Under the pieces are notes generated by a model, which saw only the letters and a list, made by a program, of their open reading frames with translations, had not been told where the DNA came from and searched no databases. The translations under genes and the position numbers were made by a program. A DNA stretch of 64,000 nucleotides from Kappaphycus alvarezii (taxonomy: Eukaryota > Rhodophyta > Florideophyceae > Gigartinales > Solieriaceae). Within the stretch, counting starts at the first letter, position 1. Every line of letters starts with the position of its first letter. The DNA lies in assembly GCA_002205965.3 (NCBI GenBank), contig NADL03000496.1, positions 186,001 through 250,000 on the forward strand. The letters are read 5' to 3'. Positions 20,898-31,500 of this stretch are shown piece by piece.

Positions 20898-20900
20898 AAC
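20888..20900 (-). promoter_or_regulatory. Copia-2 primer-binding site: initiator tRNA-Met anticodon arm
   Basis: The plus strand reads CTGGGCCCATAAC directly next to the 5' LTR. This equals the anticodon stem-loop of eukaryotic initiator tRNA-Met, so the element RNA carries its exact complement. Drosophila copia and yeast Ty5 prime with an internally cleaved initiator tRNA at this region. The gag ATG (20897-20895) lies inside the site. Confidence 0.8.
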
Positions 20901-21453
20901 TGCAAAATAATTGGGATAGGTAGATCCAAATAATAATAAATAGTTCCAACTTGAATAAATAAATAAATGCCACAATCGGACTTAGAATGAATAATGAATA
21001 GAAAACCAAATTTAATAATATCTGATCGAGGGGAATATTTCGATAGCCCGAGGATGTAAAAATATTTCTAACAACCTAGACTACTTATACTCTACGCCAG
21101 GGTGAACCTGCTACAAAAATCAGGTGAGCCGTTCAATAATTTTGGTAGACATAATTTAGGCTCAGCAATAATTATTGCAGTATTTTCCAGGTAAGCAATC
21201 ATCCAGATAATAATTTGTTGGTAGCATAAATGTAGTAATTATAGCCTGTATAATATAAAAACCCAACTGTAGGACATAAAATTATTTCACACTGAATTCA
21301 GCATAAAATAGTGCCAGTGTAAAATAGATAAAATTATTCCTTGATGATTCATAATAAATATAAATTGTGGGCCTCAATAAAAATATTGCTCCACAATTCA
21401 GCATCACTGTAGGACACCGGGATAGAGATTAAAATATTTGGTCAATTTTCACA
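20901..21453 (-). repeat. Copia-2 5' LTR
   Basis: 553 bp with the same ends as the 3' LTR. The differences I see are A/G in the AATAATTCC stretch, a short indel in GACATAATAATT, and T/A before ATTCAGC. High similarity indicates a recent insertion. Confidence 0.92.
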
Positions 21454-21686
21454 TCTACTGGGACTGCGCACGTCCTAACTATACGGTTAAGATCTAACCG
21501 GGTGTGCTTCGTCGACCATGCGCATCGGGGCTCGCGACAGGATAGCTTCAGCGATGGATGACCAGAGGGTGCAACTCAGTCGCTGGTAGATACGGCGGCG
21601 GATAACGCCAACTGTCGAGTGACACTTGGACGCGATCCGCGGAACCAACTCCTCGATAAATGCAATAGTTCCGGGGGAAGGGGCAC

Positions 21687-22394
21687 CTAGGGAATCAAAC
21701 GCCAGAGGTCGAAACGTGAAGTTCGGCGTGTAAGGCGCAGAAGATGGCCAGTTGAGGGAGCGGGGAGGCGTCGGGCGATGTTGCGTTCCAGGGTTGTGAC
21801 CTTATCGCGGGCCGCCAGTTCAGCAGCGCCTCCGGCGACCTGGGTCGCCTTGGTGCGAACTGCGGCCTTAAACGGTGAGACGACAGTGATGTCACAGGCA
21901 ATGGGGCGCAACGTTGTGCCTTCCGGGGTTGGGGGCGGTTGTACAAGGATATCGGCGGGCCGGAGCTCAGTGCCCGGGACGAGAAACGGAACCTCGTGCC
22001 GAGTATCCAGACCCGCGGCGCGGGTAACGTGTGTCGCAATCGCATTACAGAGCGAGTTATGGCGGTGACGACGGCCGAAACCAGGGCAGCAGAGGTCGGC
22101 GGCGTGATCCCCGAGTGTGTCCAAGGGGTGGTCACAGTGGTGGCAGTTGAGGGGCATGGAGTCATCATACACTGGCAGTCCGAGGTGACGGCGGAGCATG
22201 GTCTGCCAGTGTGTGGTGTGGACCTTCGTAGCTGCCGTGGGGTGAGCGAAGAGAAACGCCGCAGCGGGGCTGCGGCGGAACGCTAAGCCACGGATGCGAT
22301 GTCGAATGTCGGCGTCGCTGTGTGCGGTCGGGTTTGGGGCATTCGCCCAGGAGTCGTCGTGCCAATGTACTCTTGCCCGCGCCTCTTGCTGCAC
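21687..22394 (-). pseudogene. LINE-F zinc motif and restriction-like endonuclease
   Basis: A 235-codon open frame. A zinc motif CHHCDHPLDTLGDHAADLCC (C-x2-C ... H ... C) is followed by RHRHNSLCNAIATHVTRAAG. The nuclease core is EVPFLVPGTELRPADILV, then IACDITVVSPF after a loop, then KVTTLERN. This is the R-PD-x(n)-D arrangement of the RLE that nicks target DNA in R2- and CRE-like LINEs. A further conserved piece (RRIYQRLSCTLWSSIAEAIL) follows in another frame. It is the clearest endonuclease in the window. Confidence 0.87.
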
Positions 22395-22445
22395 CCGTTT
22401 GAGAAGGTTAGAGTGTTGGTGGGTGAAGCAGCTAGAGTTGGAGGG

Positions 22446-23627
22446 TCAAGGGTGGAAAGGTCGACTATCCGGGGATGGAGAGGGCGAAACGGCGGAGAGA
22501 AGGCCCAGCCTGACGGAGGAGGAAGGACCGGTCGCCGCGGTAGCGGCCAGAAGCAAGTGCACAAGCACGCGGCGTGGCGTATGCGGAAGTTCGCTGCCGT
22601 GCGGGCGCAGCATCAATGATGCTGGCGGCGGCAGCGCCGTGGAGGCACGAGGCGATGCTTTCGAAGCCCTGACCTCCGAGGTGCATGGGGAGGCAGACTT
22701 GGTCCCAGGTCGGTCCGTGAGAGCTATGCCGTGTAGCTTTTCATATGATGACCGTTGTAGATCATCAAATTCTTCTGCGGCGGACTCGGCTAAGCGCGGA
22801 TCTGAGAGCTTGAATGCATGCGATAGGAGGCATGCAGAGGCACAGATCCGGTGCATGTGGAACCGGGCGCGGGCGTCGCGGACCAGCAGGAGGCGGTCCA
22901 GGGTCCGGCGGCACTGAGCAATCTTGGACCGGAGAAAACTCTCCGTGAACGCTTTGTTCCCAATGGGGGCCCCTAGAAGCGGAAAGCCGTCCCGCGAGCA
23001 TTCTGCGAGAGGGAATTCCGCTAAGAGGGCTGCTCGATCCTGCGGCATGACGTGAGGCCAGTATATGCGTGTCTTTCGTGGGTTGACATGGAAGCCAACC
23101 GTGGGACCATCTCGGGCAAGGAGCCTGAGCGCCTGACGGATGGCGCCAAGGTTCCCGACGATAGTGCCGTCATCGGCGTACCATTGGCAGAGAGCAATGT
23201 TGGGGATCTCAGCAACCCGACGGATGAGGGGTTGGATCGTTAGAGAGAACAACAACATGCTGGCCGGGTCACCCTGTTGGGTGCCCTGGGCACTTGGTAT
23301 GACGGTGCGATCCCGGTTCGGGACAAGCAATGGCGGTTGCATTCGGCCGTAGATCATGTTTGCGAAGCGGGCAAGCGAGGGGGCGAGCATTGGTAGGTGG
23401 TCCAGCATGGACTGCCGATCAACGCGGTTAAAGGCGTTGTTAGCGTCTATGAGGACCGTGGCGACGTTCGGGGTGGCGGAGAAGCGGCGTAGTGTCGTGT
23501 GGGTGTCGTGTACAATAGAGTCCAACCCGGCTTTAACACCGTTGGCCGTCTGATGCGGCGACATAACCGAGTGTGAGTCGGCTATTGCGGCCGGGAGCAG
23601 TGCCTTCGTCACTATCCTGCGAAGCAC
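22446..23627 (-). pseudogene. LINE-F reverse transcriptase, main frame
   Basis: A long open frame with LRRIVTKALLPAAIADSHSV, motif A VLIDANNAFNRVDRQSMLDH, motif B GTQQGDPASMLLFSLTIQPL, motif C CQWYADDGTIVGN (intact Asp pair), HVNPRKTRIYW and LLGAPIGNKAFTESFLRSK, then the thumb stretch HMHRICASACLLSHAFKL. Upstream RT sequence (VRGVPRDTTAGPERTPSRWF) lies in another frame (23533-24534), so at least one indel splits the domain near 23600. A close, differently broken copy is at 54080-55480. Confidence 0.9.
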
Positions 23628-25330
23628 AGACCCGATGGCGATCGGGCGGACCTTGTCGGGAGTCGGCTGAACGGGAGGAGCGTCGCCGCTGCCACGAGGG
23701 GAAGCACAGCGTCCGGGAGTTCCCCCGTGCGAGCCGAGAAACGAGCTGTGTCAGGACACGCAGACCGGTCACGCCGGCTTCGGGACTGACGCGAGTCTTA
23801 ACGAGGAGGTGGAACCAGCGCGACGGCGTTCGTTCGGGTCCGGCGGTGGTGTCCCGCGGGACGCCGCGGACCGCGTGTTCCACAGCAGCCTCGGTGATGC
23901 ACGGGGGCGGCGGGAGCCGTCCTTCCGGGAGCGGCGAGACAGGGCTCGGCGGGGACGGGTGCAGGTCCCGGAGCCGCTGAATCGTCGCCGGGTCGTTGAC
24001 GTCGGCGAGCGGGCCATTGTGGAGGGCGCGCATGGCCTTACCATATCGCGCATCGGCGCAAAGGGCCTCTGCACGACGGGCGCGCCCGATGTCGCCGGGG
24101 ACTGTTGGGCGTACAGCGTGTTTCCTTCCCACCATTCTAGCCGAGCCTGATGAGCTGCGAGAGCTTCGGCCAGAGTGCTCCCCACTGCGAGCCCGTGTGC
24201 GCACGACGGAGGCGTTCTCGGAGGGCGATCCGTTGGCTCTTGGGGTCCCGCCATCCGCGCTCTCCCCGAAGACAGCGACGGAGGACAGCCGTGGCAGCAT
24301 GTGGAGGTGAAGGAATGCTCGTTGAGTGGCGTCTTCCCCACGAGCATTCGCCGCAGCTTTGACCAGCTTGATAAACAGGAGGATAAATTGGGTGAGGCAG
24401 GGAGCAGGGATATCTTGGAAGATATCCGTGTCGCGGTAGGGTGTTGAGAGGATTTCCAGGGGAGTGGGCAAGGGGAATGACGCCGATGTATCATGCGGCG
24501 GGGGGTCCGATTCCATGGGGTGGACCAGGTCCATGGTGGGGAGGAGCGGAGTTAGGCCGACTGGCCTCTTGGCTGGTGGTGGGGCTCCTCCGCACCTTGT
24601 ATGCCAGCCATCAACGGCTGCATGGGAACGTGCGATGCGGACTCCTTACCCATCGTTGCTGCGGAGGCGACGGTGGGAGGGAGAACGGCCGTGGGCGCCA
24701 GTGGTGCGTTGGGCACCATAAGAAACTCCGACGCCTGGGCGTCTTCGGTTGCGGGGCATCGGCGTTTTGACGCCGACGGGGAAGAGCCCGGGGACCGAAG
24801 TGTGAGGTCGGATGTGTGTTGAGGGCGGGGCGGGGAGCGGCAGGGGGGAGGATGGTGTGCCCCCGTTGGGGCGTTTGGGGCTTGTGCGGGGCCGGGTGAG
24901 GTCGGGACGGGTTTGGTCGGGGCCGGGGCGGTGGGTTTGACGGGATTTGGGGCCGGTGTTTGGGCGGGCGTGCGGGCGGGAATCCCGCGGGTCGGGCGGC
25001 GCGCCTCAGCAATGAGGCGGGCATCGTGACGGAGGGCGATCGCATGGCGTTGCGGACGTGGGGGCAACCCACGAGCGCAGTTTGGGGCTCACCAGGCGAG
25101 CCGCTTCACGTTGGAGGCGGGTGGCCACACCCTGGGCGGCAGAGATGTCCAGCGTAGAGCAGTGCTGTGTGAGCGTAAGCGGCGCGACGTATAGGTCCGG
25201 ACACGTCAGACGGCGATGAGCGAGGACGTTGAAAACGTCAGGGCGAGCCGGGCGGGAAAGTATAAGTAGAACAATTTCCCGACGAGCGGGACTAGGACGA
25301 AGGGGGGCAGGTTTGTCTTGGCAAGAGCGG
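23533..25330 (-). pseudogene. LINE-F N-terminal region and RT start
   Basis: Two frames, 25067-24552 and 24534-23533. The first is very rich in Pro, Ala and Thr with low complexity; further upstream the sequence reads RPDVFNVLAHRRLTCPDLYV. The second has PLEILSTPYRDTDIFQDIPA, ALCADARYGKAMRALHNGPL and QRLRDLHPSPPSP leading into the RT fingers. No zinc finger or APE endonuclease seen. The high GC content keeps many antisense frames open, and those are not genes. Confidence 0.65.
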
Positions 25331-25357
25331 CGGCCAAGCAGAGCTGGCGGTGTGAAG

Positions 25358-25620
25358 AAAGAAGTTTAATGCGTTCAGTATCTATTGGGGACTGCGCTCG
25401 TCCTATCTATACGGCTAAGACCTATCCGGATGCACTTCGTCGTCCATGCGCATCGGGGCTCGGGGCAGGATAGCTTGAGCAATGGATGACCAGAGGGTGC
25501 CTGTGGTTAACTTTATGGCATCAGTAGAAGGGTGTCTGCTGCAGGATCCGACTACTGCTAGTAGCTAAGTGCTAACCGGGTGGTCCACGTCGGCCACGTG
25601 CAGCGACCGCCTTCGACGAA
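25358..25620 (-). repeat. 260-bp module M2, left arm
   Basis: Second direct copy of the module at 16595-16856, starting at GAAGAAAGAAGTTTAATGCG and ending CCGCCTTCGACGAA. It lies between the 5' end of LINE-F and the tRNA gene. Mirror at 52611-52870. Confidence 0.78.
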
Positions 25621-25669
25621 GCAGGTTTCTCAATTTATATATTGTTATACATCCAGGTTGTAGCAGAGG

Positions 25670-25739
25670 ACGCCGGTGGTATAGTGGTAGCATACGCCCC
25701 TGCACGGGCGAGACCCGGGTTCAATTCCCGGCCGGCGTA
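25670..25739 (+). tRNA. tRNA-Gly copy with a one-base deletion in the anticodon loop
   Basis: 70 nt. The acceptor stem ACGCCGG pairs fully with CCGGCGT, followed by discriminator A. The D-arm has AGTGGTA and the T-arm CCGGG-TTCAATT-CCCGG is perfect. The anticodon stem CGCCC/GGGCG closes a loop of only six bases (CTGCAC), where the right-arm copy has seven (CTGCCAC, anticodon GCC). If real, the deletion removes an anticodon base and would disable decoding; a consensus error is the alternative. No intron, no encoded CCA. Confidence 0.9.
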
Positions 25740-26100
25740 GCTGGCAGTGAACACTGTGTTAGGCGCAGATTTTTTTTGTCGCCGTCATCTACAGACCTTC
25801 AGTTTACTGTACTACCTATCCTTGTCCAAATTTGCTCTATAGTTCCGGTCCTCCCTCGTCCTCCCTGAACCTCGCTTATCATTACCGCGGTCCTCTCCAA
25901 ATTTACTTCCATTTTATCTAGATATTTTTACACTGTATCCACCCCTCTGAATCGATCCCGAATTAAGTTCTTTTTCCCTTTTTGCTTACCTCCTCCTCCA
26001 AAATCTTTTTTTTGAGACAAAGGGCGCAAATGCACTACTACAAAAATCCCTTGCAGATTTATTTTACCTATTTCTAATCTATAGAACCTGCCCCGGAGCC

Positions 26101-26108
26101 TATTTAAA
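26101..26108 (+). promoter_or_regulatory. TATA-like box upstream of the LTR ORF
   Basis: TATTTAAA, 87 bp before the LTR ORF start codon. It is repeated in the 3' LTR (33567-33574), and the solo LTR has GTTTAAAC at the matching place (about 4071). This suggests a promoter dedicated to the LTR ORF. Confidence 0.5.
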
Positions 26109-26194
26109 CACCTTTATTCCAAGTCTTAAACGCTCCGATCATTTTGCTCAGCACTCTGTCCCCCTACACACCCCCGCTCACCCTTTACAGAAAC

Positions 26195-26801
26195 ATGACG
26201 TCAAATCGCCCCTCTGTCCCTATCTCCAAAAACCGCCCTTCCCGTCCATCAATGGCCTTCGTCTCGCCGCCTACGGGCCAACCGATGCCGACGACTACAT
26301 CCGGCGTCAAACAAAGAAGAAAATCATCGGAGTTCGTTCGCCGCCTCTTCATAGAAGAAGGCGAGGGAGGTAAGTGAGGATGAGACTGAGAAAGTCGAGG
26401 AGGAGAGCGGGGAGTCCTTCGAGGAATGGTTAGCCCCTGAGCTAGTGTACGAGACTCAGGGGAAAGAGGATGAGGAAGAGGAGGATGAGGAAGAGGAGGA
26501 TGAGGAAGAGGAGGATGAGGATGAGGATGAGGATGAAGAGGAGGAAGAAGGATGACGAGGACGAGGACGAGTTGGAGGGAAATGGGGGCATGGAAAGTGT
26601 TTACTGGTGGGGCCTGGACTGGAGAGTATGGATCAAGTGGTGCCGACGCTGGAACCGGATGGAGATATCTTTAGTAGTTTAGATATCTCCCAGGAGGGAA
26701 TAGAGAGCTGTGAGCCATTCGCAGATATTTGTGGGGACTGCTTGGACAGCATGGATATTTTAGAGGAGTTGTTTGGATCTGATTTAGAGAATGGGAAATA
26801 A
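26195..26801 (+). pseudogene. LTR-encoded acidic protein, 5' LTR copy
   Basis: Starts at ATG in GAAACATGACGTC and ends GSDLENGK-stop. Basic N-terminus (SNRPSVPISKNRPSRP); a middle dominated by Glu/Asp with GAGGATGAGGAA repeats; C-terminus with LDISQEGIESCEPFADICGD, then MDILEELFGSDLENGK. Single-base differences from the 3' LTR copy put the two copies out of frame at different positions (for example near 26318), so the intact frame of about 200 codons is inferred by comparison. The acidic repeat may expand and contract. Function unknown; an acidic transcription activator or a decoy are only guesses. Confidence 0.7.
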
Positions 26802-26928
26802 GAGGACCTCATTGATTGTTAGTTTCTTAAGTATCTTTTGTTTAGAGTATATCATCCACACAAATTGTTTGTATGCATTTCCTGGTACCTTCTGTAGTTT
26901 TGTTCGGACTTTAGGGTAGCCAAAAGTC

Positions 26929-26936
26929 TATATAAG
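26929..26936 (+). promoter_or_regulatory. main LTR promoter TATA box
   Basis: TATATAAG within AAAGTCTATATAAGCTGAG. It is conserved in the 3' LTR (34391-34398), the solo LTR (minus, near 3325) and LTR2 (37072-37080), always about 310 bp before the LTR end. Likely start region of the genomic transcript. Confidence 0.72.
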
Positions 26937-27330
26937 CTGAGTAAACCGCTTCCTCATGGAGAGGTCAAGCAAGTTGGCAGACACTTCAAGCTCAGTCCCA
27001 AATAGTAGGAAGTTGAGAGTCAACTTCAGACCCAAGAAGCATTTATTTTACCCTAGTCACTAAGCATAGGTGGTAGACCCTGCCCCTTCCATACTTGCTT
27101 GTAGCCCATTCAACTGTCTTCCCTATACACTCCTTTTCGTTCGTTCAACTATACCACGGTAGCACTTTTGTCGCTTGCAACACCTCCTTCTTGGGGTGGT
27201 TGATTCTGAATATCTCTTCTCCCGACGATTTACCCCTATCATTTGGTACTCTTGTGGAGGGGGTTGCACCCGAGGTATTCGAGTTGAGCAGTCTTAGGGA
27301 ACCATTCGAGGGGATTTCTTTTCTGTAATC

Positions 27331-28254
27331 ATGGATCTCAACGCTGCTCGTATAACGTTCACAGGGGGCAAGAATGAAGACGTTGAGGAGTTTCTCTATA
27401 CATATGTCAACGTTGTGATGCGTGAGAAGAGCGATGAAGAGAAGGCCGAAAGTATCTTCGCCTATCTTCATGGTGACGCAAAGCACAAATATAAGGCCAA
27501 GTTTATCAACGGGTGGTCTCTTAACGGGAATGGGCGTAACTTCGGTGAGGTATGTGAGTGGCTTGTGAAAGAATATGCTAAGGAGGTAGAACCAGATGAG
27601 ATGATTCGTACCGCCATAGAGGCCCGGCTCAACTTCGACGATTTGTTAAGCTCATTGGTATACTTGTGTGATCTCTATGAAAAGGCTGGGTTCAACGCCC
27701 AAGCCAAGTACGGAATGCTGCGTAAGGCGGCGATGGGGGATAAGCGGCTCTCCGATTTCCTCCTCATCAAGGGCCCTCACACTTTTAATGAACTGAAGGG
27801 TACCATAGTAGAATTTGTCAAAAATTCGGAGACGTTTCAGTCACTAAGTGAAATACCGAGGGAAACCCGTACATCTATGCCGATCGTACATCCTGAAAGG
27901 AATTATCAAAAGCCGGCTACTAGCGCAGCAGCATTGGAATCAGTCAGGAGCGATGTCAAAAACTTGGAAGAAAGGTTGGAAACCCGATTCGATAATCGAC
28001 TTGACATGATAACCTCGCAGTTGGAAAGCCTTACTCTTACCATTAAGAAGAACCAGTCTGGGGCCCCCAAGGCCGCAGAAGTCTGTTCCTACTGTCACAA
28101 GCCTGGACACTTTGCAAATAGGTGTCCTGATAATCCACATAGAAACACTCGTTGTGGAAAGTGCGGTCGATACGGGCATCATGAAAGTAACTGCTGGTCT
28201 AAAGACAACAGAAAGCAAATTTATCGGACGAGGAGGAGTCAGGACCAGAGATGA
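27331..28254 (+). CDS. gag: Gypsy-1 Gag, intact 307 codons
   Basis: ATG at 27331, 90 bp after the LTR; stop at 28252-28254. The N-terminal two thirds (FTGGKNEDVEEFLYTYVNVV, DAKHKYKAKFINGW, RTAIEARLNFDD) are a retrotransposon Gag capsid-like helical region. Two zinc knuckles follow: CSYCHKPGHFANRC from about residue 252 and CGKCGRYGHHESNC from about residue 275, both exactly C-x2-C-x4-H-x4-C. The end is basic. It should assemble the particle and bind element RNA. It is one of the few intact frames in the window, which supports a young element. Pol follows in a different frame. Confidence 0.92.
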   Translation: MDLNAARITFTGGKNEDVEEFLYTYVNVVMREKSDEEKAESIFAYLHGDAKHKYKAKFINGWSLNGNGRNFGEVCEWLVKEYAKEVEPDEMIRTAIEARLNFDDLLSSLVYLCDLYEKAGFNAQAKYGMLRKAAMGDKRLSDFLLIKGPHTFNELKGTIVEFVKNSETFQSLSEIPRETRTSMPIVHPERNYQKPATSAAALESVRSDVKNLEERLETRFDNRLDMITSQLESLTLTIKKNQSGAPKAAEVCSYCHKPGHFANRCPDNPHRNTRCGKCGRYGHHESNCWSKDNRKQIYRTRRSQDQR

Positions 28255-28527
28255 AAATCTTACAAAACAGAAGGATCAAGTTGACGGATGCCGGTAACGT
28301 ATCCATCGCTGAAGAAATCAGTCAAGTCAATGTGACAAAAAGGGATGGGGAAGGGAACATTTTATCGAAAAACCTAGGCTAGATTATGGAATGCTGGAAC
28401 ATATCCCAGCACCTGTACCTCCTCGAACCAAGAGGTCTGATCAAGTTGTTCCAGGAGTGGGAACTCCGGCCAAGAAGACGAAAAAGAGTAAGAAATTTAA
28501 GATATCCCAAAGGACGTACTAGAATAT

Positions 28528-31500
28528 GTGAAGAAGTACAATTTGGTGGCTGAGCTTGCATCAGCCCCAACTGGGATAACGTTTGGTCAACTTTTGAGGG
28601 GCGACGCAGAGGACGCGAGAAAGAACTCAAAAAAATTATCAGGTCTAATAAGTCCGCTAAGGGTAAGAAACTGTTTCTTCAATCGGCCTCGACAGCACCA
28701 AGACGTCTTAAACTAGTACCAGTCAAAGTATTGGGAATGCAAACCCAAGCTCTTTTCGATTCGGGCGCTGTTCCAAACCTTATTTCAGAAACTTTGGTGA
28801 CAGATCTAGGTCTTGAAATTATTCCAACTACTCGAAGAATAACTGTGGCGGATGGAACCGTATCAAAATGCATGGGCACTGTTGACAAGGTTTCCGTGTT
28901 CTTTGGGGACTCTAAAGTTGATTAGACTTTCGTCATGCCTGATCTCCCTTTCGATGCAATCATTGGCTCCTACCATGGAAAGACTAGGGACCTGCATTGA
29001 CTTGGGCAACCAAATCGTTTCAGTTAATGTTGACGGCAGAACGTGAAGATGCCCCTGGATTTCGACAAAAGCACACATCCGGTAGATTTAAGAAACGGAC
29101 AGTGAAGATTTCACTTCTAGCTATGACAGCGAAGATTCGAACCAACTAACACTTTCGGAAGTGGAGAAGGGTACGCTCGGGGAATGAACATGGCATGGGA
29201 TGATTATGATTCTGGGTTTGAAACAGATGAAGACTGGAATTCTAGGGTAGGTTGACACCTGAATGTGTTTCTTTTTGCGATAATATCGAATCAAAGGACG
29301 GAATTCGGAGCATGAAAGAAGATTACAATTGCAAGGAAAACAGGAATATATCGGATTCCATATCTGAAGATGTGAGCACGCCGGAAGAGGTCCTTCAAAA
29401 TTTGGAGGTGAGGATCAAGAAAAGGACCAGCGCCAAATGGCAGAAATTCAAGAAAAAGTACAGCACCTTCCAGCCCCGCCTCAATGAAATATCCGACATG
29501 TTAACATCTTCCGAAGTAATTGCATGGAGCGTTTCGATTAAGACAAGCAAGTGTACCGGTCACTCACTCATTTGAACTTACCGATACTCAACCAATTTAC
29601 CACAGGCCTAGACGTCAACCGCCAAAATATGACCAATTTATCTCAGAGAATGTTACAAGTATGCTGGAAAATGATATTATTCGGCCAGTTTCATCCCCAT
29701 GGTCATTTCCAGTTGTGGTAGCACCAAAGAAGGATGGAAAACTTCGCTTTTGCGTCGATTACCGACAACTGAACCAGAGAATGATACCCGATCGATTTCC
29801 GATTCCAAATATGGAGGAAATCCTCGAGGACTTGAAGGACGGGAGATACTTCACCTCAATTGATCTTTACACTGGTTATTGGCAGATTCCATTGGATGAA
29901 AAATGTAAGGAAAAACAACTTTTACCAGCAAAGCCGGTACATTCAGGTTCGAAGTGATGCCTTTTGGTCTCATGAATGCCCCAGCTACATTCCAAAGAAT
30001 GATGAACGAGGTTTTGAAAGGACTTCCATTTGCAAGAGTTTATATCGATGATGTGTAATATTCTCAAAAACCTTGGATCAGCACATATCGCATGTCAAGA
30101 CTGTGGTGGAGAGAATAGCTGCGTACAGCCTGAAAATTAAGTTAAGCAAATGCTTCTTTGCGAAAACGTCTATCCAATTACTCGGTCATATCGTCGATCA
30201 AGAGGGAATTAAAGTGGATCCAGAGAAAACGAAAAAAATCAAGTTGGCACCAAGGCCCGCTTCAAAGACGGAGGTTCGAAGCTTCTTAGGACTGGCCTCA
30301 TATTACAGAGATTTATCAAAGATTTCGCCAAAACTGCAGCACCGTTACATGCCAGCACAACAAAGAACGGAAAATTTTATGGAACAAGGAAATGCAAACT
30401 GCATTTGAGAGCTTAAAGATAAGCTATGTGTCCCCCCAGTGCTCATGTATCCAGATTTCAAGAGACCATTTGTTGTGGAGACAGATGCCTCAGAACGGTC
30501 TTTGGGTGCCTTTTGTCCCAAAAAGATGAAAACGGAAGACTACACCCTGTTCAATTCGCAAGTCGCACTCTGAATGATGCGGAAAGAGATACTCAGTCTG
30601 CGAAAAGAAGCGCTAGCTGTCGTCTTCGCACTGAAAAAGTTTCGTGTTACCTTTTATCACTCGAGAAATTTGTCTTGATAACTGATCACCAGGCACTTAA
30701 GACAGCATTCCAAAAGAAAGATGTACATCACCGCTTGGCCCGATGGCTCGACATTTTCGCAGAATATCGGTTTGAAATTGTGTATAGGCCCGGACGCAAT
30801 AATCAGCCTGCCGATTACCTATCCCGCTTGAGGGATCCACTGATTCCAAATGAAAAAGCTTCCGAGACATCGTCGGAGTTGCCGAGTCAAGTGCCGACGA
30901 TAACGAGTACGAAGCTAATATTCACGGACTATTAAATTCCTGATGGACTAGAAATGAGAAAGGTTGATATTGAACACAGAAATTGGGTACGCAGGAATCA
31001 AAAGGCTTTTACATTGTGGAATGGGAAACTCTTCCGACACACGAAAGCCGGTCCTCGACTAGTGGCCCCTTTGAAAGAAAGAATGAAGATCTTGAGGACT
31101 TTTCATGATGAGTTAGGGCATTGGGATCTCGAAACAACCAAAATTCGTTACTGAGAGATTCTGGTGGCCCAGTATCCATAAGGACGTCTATAATTTCGTG
31201 AAAAGCTGCGACAACTGTCAAAAATTCACGCCAATACGAAAGTATAAGACAACTCTAGCTTCCAGTTTCCGTCTCTTTGAAACCTTCTCAATTGACTTTG
31301 CCGGCCCATTCAAGGAAACCTCTTCCGGAAACAAATACCTCCTTATAGGGGTGGAACATCTTACTGGATGGCCAATAGCAGTTGCAGTTGAGGAGGCCAA
31401 TGCTGAGGTGGTCCTGAGATTCATCGAAAAAGAAATAATTGAACCGTTTGGTCTTCCAAAAAGGATCATCTCAGATAACGCCTTTGTTTTACTGCAACTT

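Larger units (their letters stand above)
16883..21453 (-). mobile_element. Copia-2: non-autonomous Ty1/copia element, complete ends
   Basis: A 4571-bp element with TG...CA LTRs of 554 and 553 bp that differ at only about three or four places by eye. It is flanked by the 5-bp TSD TCTAC (16878-16882 and 21454-21458). It lies in the 3' end of LINE-F. The right arm keeps the empty site, with the 5-mer once (56743-56747), so insertion followed the arm duplication. Internal order on the minus strand: gag with zinc knuckle, protease, integrase, partial RT, RNase H end. The RT catalytic core is missing. The integrase wording resembles GalEa/REcopia-type elements known from animals and red algae, which is a hypothesis. 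Confidence 0.9.
21454..25357 (-). mobile_element. LINE-F, left-arm copy
   Basis: GC-rich RLE LINE on the minus strand: N-terminal region (25330-23900), RT (about 24000-22700), zinc-ribbon plus RLE (22394-21687), then a C-terminal piece and a 3' end TACTGAACGCATTAAACTTC. Its last bases (16857-16882) were separated from the body by Copia-2. It is flanked by module M copies. Frames are broken, but at different places from the right-arm copy (52871-56769). Confidence 0.9.
25757..27241 (+). repeat. Gypsy-1 5' LTR
   Basis: 1485 bp from TGTTAGGCGCAG to TTTACCCCTATCA. It holds an acidic-protein ORF in the U3 part (26195-26801), a TATTTAAA box upstream of that ORF (26101-26108) and TATATAAG (26929-26936) upstream of the presumed start of genomic RNA. 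The sequence just after the LTR, TTTGGTACTCTTGTGG, should hold the primer-binding site; I could not assign a tRNA. Confidence 0.93.

Noticed and set aside
22294..22917. Long antisense open frames opposite LINE-F (also 22299-22619, 23573-23980, 24464-24770 and mirrors)
   Set aside because: They are opposite well-defined RT and endonuclease frames, rich in Arg/Gly/Ser from GC-rich codons, and have no motifs.
26461..26575. GAGGATGAGGAA tract as a plain microsatellite
   Set aside because: It lies inside the LTR ORF and encodes the acidic run that is also present, with different codons, in the solo LTR and LTR2.
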